Assembly (NCBI GenBank): GCA_963989385.1
Contig: OZ022511.1
Span: 3,844,001-3,908,000, forward strand
Direction: 5' to 3'
Length of the DNA stretch: 64,000 nt
Origin: Ctena decussata
Taxonomy: Eukaryota > Mollusca > Bivalvia > Lucinida > Lucinidae
How positions within the stretch are numbered: the stretch's first letter is position 1; every line of letters starts with the position of its first letter. The translations under genes and the position numbers were made by a program. Under the pieces are notes generated by a model that saw only the letters and a program-made list of their open reading frames with translations, was not told the origin of the DNA and made no database searches. Below, piece by piece: positions 43,601 through 55,600 of this stretch.

Positions 43601-46600
43601 TACTCACGAACCCTTGAATGGAATTGGACCAATTTTGTGTCAGAATGTTCCTTGCGTGAAGCCGTTTCGATTAATTGCGATTTGGCATTCCAAGATGGCC
43701 ACCATGGGGGCCGTTACTAAAAATAGCACAAACATAAAAATGACAATTACTCAAGAACCCTTTAATGGAATTGGACCAATTTTGTGTCAGAATGTTCCTT
43801 GCATGAAGTCGTTTTGATTAATTGCAATTTGGCATTCCAAGATGGCCGCCATCTGCAGTTACTAAAAATAGCACAAAACATGAAAATGACAATATTTCAG
43901 TAACCGCTGAATGGATTTTGACGAAATTTAAGTCAAAATGATTCTTGCATTGAGATGTTTCAAAAATATCTAACTGTAGACCATTCATATTGGCCTCTGT
44001 TACTAAAAATAGAAAAATGTAAAAATTAGAAAATCTCAATGGAGTTGGATTAATTTTGTGTCACAATGGTCCTTTAATTAAGCTTTTTCGATTTTTTGCA
44101 TTTTGGCATTCCAAGATGGCCGCCGTTTGCGGTTACTAAAAATAGCACAAAACATGAAAATGACAATATCTCAGTAACCGCCGAATGGATTTTGACTAAA
44201 TTTGTGTCAAAATGATTCTTGCATTGTGATGTTTCAAAAATATCTAACTGTAGACCAGTCATATTGGCCTCTGTTACTAAAAATAGAAAAATGTGAAAAT
44301 CAGAAAATCTCAATGGAACTGGACCAAATTTGTGTCAAAATGGTCCTTGCATGAAGGCTTTCGATTTTTTGCATTTTAGCAATCCAAGATGGCCGCCATT
44401 TGCGGTTACTAAAAATAGCACAAAACATGAAACTGGCAATATCTCAGTAACCCCTGAATGGATTTTGATGAAATTTGTGGCAAAATGATTCTTGCATTGA
44501 GATGTTTCAAAAGTAAATATATAAAGACCAGGCAAGTTGGCCTCTGTTACTAAAAGTAGCAAAATGTGAAAATGAGAAATTCTCAGTGGAATTGGACCAA
44601 TTTTGTATCAGAACGGTCCCGTTGCACAATAGCCAGGTGAGCGATATCAGGCCCATTTGGGCCTCTTGTTCTCTCCTACCAGTATTAAAAAGATTATTTG
44701 GCTGACTTTTTGCTTCTACCTTAAAACGAGCTATTCTGATGTCATTTAATGAGTGACTTAGTGCATCATACAAACATGATCACCTCATATAGGAAATCAA
44801 ACAAAGCAAATAACTGCTACAATAGCAGGTGAGGTAGAAGAATATTTAATGACAGTTAATATGTAAAATGAATGTTTCTAAATCCTGTCTGGCAAGCCAC
44901 TGACAAAGAAATTTGAATGAATTTGCATGTAGCTTATGAATGAATTCACATATAGCTTATCCCACATAGCTAGCCATATAGGATAAGATTTGCTACTGTC
45001 TTAGTAAACAGAAGACTCAATCCTAAGAGCTGTGGTAGGTGAGAAAAGGTTATTCTTGCACACGGGATAGAAAATGCCATTCTTTTCACCTGGGATAGAA
45101 AATCTTATCTTACCCTGGTGTTCTGACCCAGGACCGGAAAAAAATCACGAGCTGTCAATGCACTGGTTGTATAGGAGCTCACGTACCTGCATCGTCAAGT
45201 GACGTTGGCATTTTAGATGATGACGTCACGAAGACGGTAAAAATGACGTCAGTTTATGCAGGCAAGTCGTTGACGTAAAGAGCCGAATGGCGGTCGTTGA
45301 AAGGGGCGCCTTCTTTCAAAATTTCAAATTGAAACCTCTCAAGCACTAGAATTACGCATTTTAAGGAGTTCTGAAGTTAAAACAAAACGTGCTGTGCAAG
45401 AAAAAGTATCTATCATTGGTGTGAGGTGCGGATAGAAAAATCCGTCACTCGGGATCACTGTTCGGCATCACTCGGCAAGCCTCGTGATGCCGAACAGTGA
45501 CCCTCGTGACGGATTTTTCTATCCACACCTCACACTCATGACAGATCCTTATATTCCTATGCTATGTACACTGAATGGTCCACCCCTTTGACCCAGGACT
45601 ACTTGGGGAAGGTTATTTTCGCAACTGTTACTACATGCGCTGTGTTAAACTTTCAGTAAAATATACAGCATGTAGGTCTCGTCTCTCATATATCCATCAA
45701 AAATCATGACAGCTGAAAGTGGACTTACATTAGCAATAGGTTCTGAGGGTTGTTCCATAACTGCTGCATCCACATCTTCTTGTTCCTCTTTTGTCAGTGA
45801 CGAGGCGTAGAATGGCAGCACCTTCTCTTCCTCTGTTTCCAGCTTACGACACATCTCTGCTACCTTGAAAATTTGTTCTGCCTGAAATTTAACAAGCATT
45901 TCAAAATGAGCCATGACACTGCAAAACCAACAAAGTGGCATTTGGGCCCAACAAAGACTCAGATCAACCCGGGCATCTGCCCAGTCTGATCAGTGTCTTC
46001 ACTGTGGGCATAGAGGTAGCTTAAGCCCTTAGCTACCCTTTAAGTGCAAAGCGAAGACTGATCAGAATTGTCACTGGCAGCTCAAATGATGGTAGTAACT
46101 TCATGCAATATATTTTTTTTGGCTGTAACATCAGCCAGGAGATGGTGGGAGGGTCCCATTAAGGAATGAATTTCATTTTTCTGAGGTTTATCGAAGTGTA
46201 AACTACATTGGGTCACGTGCAAAGTGAATGAACCCTGAAGGGGTTCATGTAAACTTTGCTAGTGACCCAATATAGTTTACACTTCGATAAATCTCAGAAA
46301 AATTAAGTTCATTGCTTATATTTACATTCGTTTCAATCAATCTTCCATGAAAAATTTTATATAAGCGCTAAAATTGAAGCAGTAAAACATGTACACGCAG
46401 TTTTTTCTGTTAACAGTGGAATGGCGTGCATGACGTCAGGACGTTGCTGACGTCCAATCAGGTTGTAGAGAACCATTGTTTATTTTTACGTCATTGACGT
46501 CGCGTGTCTCAATGTAATTATTGGAATATAAACTACACTAGTTCCAATGGTTTACTATAGGGCTTTTCAGTAAATACACCAAGAATGTAAATATTCCAAA

Positions 46601-49600
46601 ATTACTCCAAATATATAAATCAGGGCCCAATAAACTGTTGTTCAAAACTAATTATGTCGTTAGTTAACGTTTCGTTAAAATTTCAAACGTTAAAATCCCA
46701 AATACAATGATATTTTTTGTTGAAAAAATGTGAGAAGCTTTTGCAATGCAAAAGCTTCTCTTATTCTTTCAACGAAAAATGAAAACGCTTCTCTTATTTT
46801 TTCAACAAAAAATATCAGTGTATTTGGTAATGAAGTCATAAAACACTTAACGAGTTGACCTCTTAACTAGCTTGTTAGGCTAACAATGATTTGAACAACT
46901 GGGACCAGTTGTGTATTAGTTCTGATATAAGATGTTTTAATTCCTTCCGAAACAATCCGAAGAATCTGGATCCTTCTTGTAAGATTTTTAGAATTGTTTT
47001 GGAAAGGAAAACACCTATCTTATAACACAGTAAAAGCAGAAGTATTTGCAGAACTGTTTAAAATAGCAAACTCTATATGCTTATACAGAGTCTGCTCATG
47101 CAAGCAAGCTGGCCTGGGCAGTTGTAATTTGGATATGCCCATGAAACAAGAGGGGTTTTTTGGTTGTTTTTGTTCTTTTGAAACGAGAGGGTTTTTTTTA
47201 TTTTATTTTTTTTATTGATGTCTTTTTTCGACCAAGCATAAATTTAAACAATTAGAGTATATTCCCTACAAATAATTCTAATGCTCTTATTAATATAACG
47301 CGACGTCTGATTGGATAACGTCAAAATTTTGCGACAGTATATTCTGCGATATACTGTCGCAAACCGGACAATAGTAAGTAACGTCGCTTCTCATTGGCTG
47401 ACGTTTAGTTTTACGTTGCTGAAGGCGCTTGAAATGGGTGCAAAATAGTACATTATGAAAGGTGAAAATGTGAAAAAGTGCATTAGAATGGGGATAACTG
47501 TATTGAAAATTATCATTTGGGGAGGTAAATCATCGGTTTTATGGTTGCGAATTGTGTTTTACGGCTCTGCTGGTGCTTCGCTGTAAAACGAAATTTCCTA
47601 CCATAAAACCGATGATTTACCTCCCCAAATAACAATTTTCAAGACAGTTATCCCCTAAATTTACCTTATCTTTTTGTCGTTTAATCTCTTTTGTTGCCGC
47701 ATTACTCTCTAGCGTGACTTTGGTCAGTTTCTCTCTCTCTACATCTCGTACCTTGTTCATCTGTGCTTTAAGCTCTTGGAAGTGAGCGAGCATCTTTTCT
47801 CTTTCCTACAATATGCATATTGTAGTTAAAATTAATTTCTATACACCGAGGTCCCAAAAGGGTGGGTTTTGAGGATATCTTTTGTGCAACTCCATATACA
47901 GGTATGTTGTGACTCATCATTAGAATTGCCTCTAAAAGGACTGGTGCATCCTCCTCATTCATTGTGAGATTAGGTAGCTCAACACTGTCTTTGCATAAAT
48001 TTGACTTACTCACACAGTAATTATTATTAATAAACAGATTTGCCTTGTCCTCGTTATTTGAATAAACTTCACTGTTATGAGTGAGAGGAGGAATAGAAGA
48101 GCACTCATAATACTTGATAAAAGATTTAAGGGTTTTTCACCAGTCTCTTCTGCTCAGATTGTTTGTTTCTAAAGTTGTCTGATAGTTAATAAAAATAGAA
48201 TAGTATAGAGTAATGGACAGTTTTTGTGACTTCATTGCTATAGTGCCAACGGGCATTAATATCATCTATGTGTCTTGTATATTTTCCTTTATTTTTCTCT
48301 AACGAGATGCAGTGTTTAAAATGCTATTATAACACAATATTACCTCTTTCAACATTTTATTTCTCTCTTCACATTCTTTAGCATTGGCAGCCATTTTTGA
48401 CTTCAGTAGAGATATCTGGTCCTGCAATAAAATGACAACCTTCAGCACCCCATGCCCTGTTGCTAAAAGCATTGATAGTTTAACAAAGTAGTTAGTCAAG
48501 GATTCATTAAGTCTTCTTGTTCACATAAAATCAAGTGTGCTTTTTTGCTGAAAAAGCATGAGAAGCTTTTGCACTGCAAAAGCTCCTCACATTTTTAGCA
48601 AACTATGACTATGCTTCTGCAAACAATATATTTGAAATGCAACCTTAATTAACATTGTTTTTGGTTTTGAACAACTGGGCAGAGCTGTTCAAAACAAATG
48701 GAGTCATCAGATAAAAAGATGTTTATATTTTTATCACATGATTTAGTAAATGCATTGAATGTTTTACTGAAAAATAGTATTTAAAGTAGCTTCTCTACTG
48801 CAACAGCTACCTACATTTTTTTTTTCAGAAAAAATACCAATACATTAGATGCTGTAATAGCAGAATAATAACTAACAAATTCATCATTTAACAACAACTA
48901 TATGCTTACGATGCTTTTGGAATTAGATCCAGACTTTTCTCTAGAAAAACTATTCGACATATTGTTTGCATTGCTGCACATGTTTGAGACTTCTTTAAGC
49001 TTCATACTGTCAGAAGAATGGAAAGCATTAACATTTTTGTAGCCTGATGCCAGCATAAATCATTAAATGTTCAACAACAGTTAACACATATCTGTTAACA
49101 AAGAGAAATGATGCTTTCATTATAAAATCCAACCTCTGAAATTTTGTTGATGATTTTGAAAATATGTGCTCAAAGAGGTTGCTGTATCTACCGTACAAAT
49201 TCTAAATATTGAGACAGATAAGTCCAAGCAAGCAGTGCAGACCCAGATCAGGCTACTCAAAGAGCAGCAGTTTGATCAGGGTCATAACACTCTTTGCCAT
49301 TTCATCTGCATCTGTGAGGATTATCAAAGCAAAGTGTTTCATTCAAATCATATTCAGGCTGTAAATGATTATTGCCCACAGTGTTAAGTGCAGTCATGTG
49401 TTTTAACAAATGCCCAAAGCATAGTATTAAAGCCAGTCATGTGTTTGGACTACAAATGAGCAAAGCACAGTGTTTCAACCAGTTGTGTGTTTGGCCTCTA
49501 AATGAGCAAAGCTCAGTGTTTTGGCCAGCCATATTCTGACAAATGCTCAAAGCAAAGTGTTACGGCCAGTCATGTTTTCAAACTACAAACGATCAAAACA

Positions 49601-52600
49601 CAGAGTTTGCCAGTCATGAGTTTGAACTAAAACTTATCAAAGCTAACTAGAAATGTTTTTCAGAGAAAAACTGATGTCCCCCCACCAGCCCATTTCCCAT
49701 CCTCTCTAATGAATAAAAAGCCTGTGCAAACAAAATATCTATACAAGTTCGACAAAATCCATCCGCTGGTTTTAAAGATATCCTACATAGAAGACTATGC
49801 CCTTCAAAAATGGGTCAAGGTCACCAACTACTAAACATGTCTTAAACCTGTCACAACAATACATTCATGAAAGTCTGATGAATATCCATCCACTGGTTCA
49901 AGATATCTTATGTTTTAGAAAGAAAAATATAGCTTTTGACCTTGAAAATGGGGTCAAGGTCATCAAAACACAGTACACTCTTGAGACTGTCCCATAGGTA
50001 TATCTATGAAAGTAAAGTGGAAATCAAGCCAAAGTCTAAAGATATACATCAATTTTAGTGAAATTTTCACATATCTAAATCCTCCTGTGACCTTGAAAAT
50101 GAGGTCAAGGTCACCAAATTTTGTTCAGGTCTTAAACTTGTCCAAATCATGTATCCACTAAAGTTTGGCGAAATTCCATCTATAAGGAGATATTGTGGGT
50201 ACAAGAAATTGCCATGTTAGTCCTCCAGTGACCTTTAAAATAAGGTATATTGTGGGTACAAGAAATTGCCATGTTAGTCCTCCAGAGACCTTTAAAATAA
50301 GGTCAAGGTCACCAAAATCTACACAGCTCATTAACTTGTCCCAATTATGTATCCAGGAAAGTTTGGTGAAATTCCATCCATTGGTTCAGGAGATATAGTG
50401 GGTACAAGAAATTGTCATCCGAGTCCTCCAGTGACCTTGAAAATGAGGTCAAGGTCACCAAAATCTAATCAGCTAAAATACTTGTCCCAATAATGTATCC
50501 ATGCAAGTTTTGTGCAATTCCATCCATTGGTTCAGGAGATGTAGTGGGTACAAGAAATTGTCATCTAAGGCCTCCAGTGACCTTGAAAATGAGGTAAAGG
50601 TCACCAAAATCTAATCAGCTCTTACACTTGTCCCAATGATATATCCATGAAAAATTGGTGAAATTCCATCCATTGGTTCAAGAGATATCGCGCATACAAG
50701 AAATTGGGTACAAGAAATTGTCATCTAAGTCATCCAGTGACCTTGAAAATGAGGTCAAGGTCACCAAAATCTAATCAGCTCTTACACTTGTCCCAGTGAT
50801 GTTTCCATGCAAGTTTGGTGAAATTCCATCCATTGATTCAACAGATATCGCACATACAAGAAATTGTCATCTAAGTCCTCCTGTGACCTTAAAAATGGGG
50901 TCAAGGTCACCAAAGCCTAATCAGCTCATATGTTTGTCCCAATGATATATCCATGCAAGTTTGGTGAAATTCCATCCATTGGTTCAAGGGATATCGCGAA
51001 TACAAGAATCTGTCACGCCGACGCAGACGCTGACGCCGACGGGATCCGCACTGAAAACAATATGTCCCCCCTCACCTTTGGTGGGGGGACATAATTGTTT
51101 TGGCCAATGGTCTATCTAGACCATAGTCCAAACAGATGATTGACTGAAGCAGTGTGCAACAAATAGATGACTGGCTAAAACTATGTTCTTTTTGTCATTT
51201 GCCTGAATATAAACTTACCGATATTCTCTGTAACTTTCTCATCTGATATTCTATTTCTTTTGCACTTCTTTCGTCCTTGACCTTAAGAGCCTCAAATGCA
51301 ACCTTTCGCTCCTCTGTAGAAGTATTGTAGGCTGTGAGAGCTTGTTTAAACAACAGCCATAACTCATCTAGTTTGCTCTCAAGCTGAACACGCAGGGCAT
51401 GCTTCTCTTCCAGATTCTAAAATATCATAAAAAACAAAAAAATATCATTACTCAAAACAGTGAAACATTTTTAACCAATTACCCATTAAATTACTCCTTA
51501 AATTTGAAAAAAAATAACAGCTAGGTGATGTCATAAAAATTTCAAGTGGACAGGCAAACGCGGATCTAATCAGAATGTTCCATTAGTTTGAGTAATGTGC
51601 TATTAAGTGTTATTTTAAAGTGAGCAGGTACACTTTCAGGGAAAGCAACTCTGCCATTTTTTTACCTGCCTCCTCAGAAGGGGTTAACTCTTAAAGGAAA
51701 GAATTTGCACAAATTCTTTCCTTCAAGAGTTTACCCCTTTTGAAATTGTTCCTCATCCAGGGAAGCAAACAGGAAGCCACAATGTTGTTTCTCTTTGTAA
51801 AAATGGCGCAAAAACAGGCAGGTGTATCATTATACCCTCTGCAGTTGAATGTAAACACACAAGGTATAAACCAGTCCACCAATTATCGCTTCCTGCAGAG
51901 ACTGTCCTTCAAATTTGGCTTCCTCTGAGTCTGTCCTCGAACTCTTGCTTCCTGAAGGGGCTACTGTCCTCGAAAAATGGCTTCCTGCCGAGACTGTCTG
52001 TGTGACTCTGCTTCCTGCCGAGAGCCTCGGCAGGAAGCAGAATCATGCAGAATCATGCGGACAGTCTCTGCAGGAAGCCATTTATGATGTACAGAAGTCT
52101 CGGCAGGAAGCAAGAGATCGTGAACAGACTCAGCGGAAGCCAAATATGATGTACAGTCTCTGCAGGAACATGAATTGATTATACCCTGTGAAACATGCCA
52201 GTCTGTTTTCAAAATTTTAGATACCAAGTAACGTTCTATGTCAGTTCAGATATGAGACTGGCATTTTCTCCGAAAATGGACTGGCATGTATCATATTAGG
52301 TCTGCTGAGGATCAGATCTATTTACATTCAAACGTATTGGTTATAGTGTGGTAGTTCAGCCAATATGTGATGTGTAAACATGTATTTAAGTATACAGAGG
52401 CTAACTGGTCTGAATCTTTCAGCGGTTTTAGTGGTTGTGTGCTCACCTTATAATATTGGGGTCGAGAGATCAATACCCGTTCAGAGTGCAAAATTTTCAT
52501 TACAGATTTTTGTCCTCCTACTACAATACTTTGAGCAACTGCTCAAAGTATTGTAGAAGGAGGAGAAAAATCTGTAAAGAAAATACATGTGGTGTGCACG

Positions 52601-55600
52601 CAAGCTGACTTCAAGCCATTGAAATCTAAGCGTACAACGAGCACCAACAAATGAATTTACAAGCATTTTTTTTTTATACTGCTTAGTGACCAGAGCTCTA
52701 GATAAGAGGGAGTATTTGGTGATAATTAGGGATAATTCTGCATAATAACATATGTTGTGACCCCTCATCTGAACCGTCTCGACAAGACGGTTCAGATGAG
52801 GGCGGTTCAGATGAGGGGTCACAACATATGGTTTTGATGAGAAATAAGAAAAATTATCCTTGATTATCATAAAATACTCCCTCTTATCTAGAGCTCTGGT
52901 GACCATACCTTATTTTTAATTTCATCTCTCATGCTCTGAAATTCTGATTTTGCCTCATTTTCTCTGTCTTGGAAGTTCTGTTCCATAGCAAACAAGATGT
53001 CCGCCACATCACTCATCTCAGCATTGTGTTGATCAATCATAATTGCTCTTTCTGTGTCAAATTCTTCTTTAATTATCTCTAATTCTACATCATACTCACT
53101 GAATTGTTTTTCGAGTCTGGACTTCTGTAAATCTGTAAAATAGTATACACATTTTCTGTTTTAGCAATTGCAAACAGACATAACAAAATGTGTTAATATT
53201 GTGAAGTCACATGAGTTTAAGCTGACAGAATTCATGCAACCTTTTGATACATTAATCTCTGCATAGTTTAGATTTGTAAGTTGTAGCATGAGAACTGGTT
53301 AATCTGGTTTCTCTATTTTTTCAAAATGACTGGGATTCTGTTGACAGGGCTGTAAACCCAAACTCATCCACCTATAAACAGCACAATGAGAAGTGCATTA
53401 TTCAGTCATGTTGAATCAGAACAAACACAATCAGCCTGAAAACTGACGACGGAACCATTCATTTAAGAAATTGAAAAGAATGTGGTGCACTCTTAAATAA
53501 GAAAACAAAGTGAGGTGAATGAGGAATAAAAGAATTTGCTCTAATACCTGAATCGCTAAAATACGTTTTTATGGCATGGTTTACAAATATAATGTGGCGT
53601 CTGATTGGACAATGTCAAACCTTTGCAACAGTATATCCAGTGATCTCCCCAGACCATTAAGGCATGTCTCTTGCAACATGCTTTCCTCTTCAAATTACCT
53701 TTGCAATATGCATTAATTTCCAATGAAAATTTATAAAAATGCTATTTTTTTTCATTTCTTAGTCAGTGAAGTTGTTTTAAATGCATTAAGGATCATCACT
53801 TGATTATTCGTAATTTTAGGCTAATCTTGACAAAGCATTGCTATATTAAGGATTTTAAAAATTGATCAACATGTCAAAATCTGATTTTTGTGTTGAAAGT
53901 GACATGCCTTCTGAAATTTCTGGGGAGAACACTGAGTATGTCCAGCAATATACTGTAAAAACCTTTGAACATGACGTCATTGTGAAATGTCGCATCTCAT
54001 TGACTGACGTTTGGTTTTACGGTGCAGAAAGCGTTTGCACTTGGTGCAAATAATTTCAAAGGTGAAAATGTGAAAAAAGTGCATTATAATGGGGATAACT
54101 ATATTGAAAATTGTCATTTGAGAAGGTAAATTGTTAGTTTTATGATTACAAATTGCGTTTTACAGTTCCGCTGGTGTGTCACCGTAAAACAAAATTTCAG
54201 AGAATAAAAACAATGATTAACTTTCCCAAATGACACTTTTGAATACGCCTCTAAGTTAAAGATAATCTACAGGGAAATAATTTGCTGTGGTGTTAAGAGC
54301 AGATTATGTTCTCTGGGAGTAATCCCATACAAGAATGATATATGAGCCGCGACGTGAGAAAACCAACAAAGTGGTTGTGCGCCCTGCGCAGACTCAGATC
54401 AGCCTGGGCATCCGCCCAGTCTGATCAGAGTCTTCGCTGTCCGCATGGAGGTAGCTTAGACCCTTAGCTACCCTTTGAGCATTTAACGAAGAGTCTGGTG
54501 AAACTGGGCGGCTGCCCAGGCTGATCCCAGTCTGCGCAGGGCGCACGACCACATTGTTGGTTTTCTCGTGTCGCGGCTCATATAGTAAATAGTTCCAGGT
54601 CAGAGTAGCCTCCCTTAGTTATTATTATTTTTCATTTGGCGGTGACATACCTATAAGACCATCAACATTTTGTAGATGACTTCGTAGTGCCATGGCATAT
54701 TGTTCTTCTGCTTCCATAAGATCTTTTGCAAGGGACTTAATCACAGCATCCTTCCTGTCAACAACTCTCTCGAATGTCTGACTGAGGATTTCAATATCTT
54801 TCTTCAATTCCTTAGATTTTGCCTCTCTCATAATGTTTCTCCATTGATTGTTAAGTTTGTTCAGATTAAACCTTGTAGCTCTTTCTTCTTTTGTTAGTTT
54901 GTCCTGTGCCCCAAAAAAAGATGAAAAATGAGATAAAACATGCATACAATTTTTGCTCTTTGGGAGCCAATTCCCAGAAGATTTTCAAACCTGGTTTATT
55001 TTTATTATGGGGATCTAATGTATTCTCTCTTTAGACATATAATATGGAATGGATTTAGTATGCCATCCAATTTTGCATTTTGAGGAAAATTAAAAAAAAA
55101 ACCCTGCATACAACTTTAAAAGCACCATGTATATTTTGTAACTAGATATGCTAAAAATGCTATGGTAACGGGTACCCGCTGGTAATAAGGACTCGGGTAC
55201 CCGGGTACAAAATCTCTACTTGCCTCAGCCCTAGCAGTTTTTGTGACAGAAAACATTATAACATCAAATGTAATATTTATATTAGACCCAAGTAATATTT
55301 TAGCTACAAAAGCTAAATATCGCATGAACTCTCACTAGATCTAATGGGCAGATTTTATTGATTACCTATCCCTAATACTAGGTATTAGGGAACAGAACCA
55401 ATCTAGCTACTCCCAGGGAAAAACCACCTAATCTTCTGCAAGTAGAACCTTGCTTTCTCACTTGTGCCTGACCTTTAAAAACTGTGTGAGCATGTCTTCT
55501 TTTTTCTTCTTCATTTCTTCTTCTTGAAGACGTTTCTGTTCTTCATATGCCAGTCTCTCTTCCTCTGTCATCTTAGACAGCTTTCCTGACTTCTTTTTCT

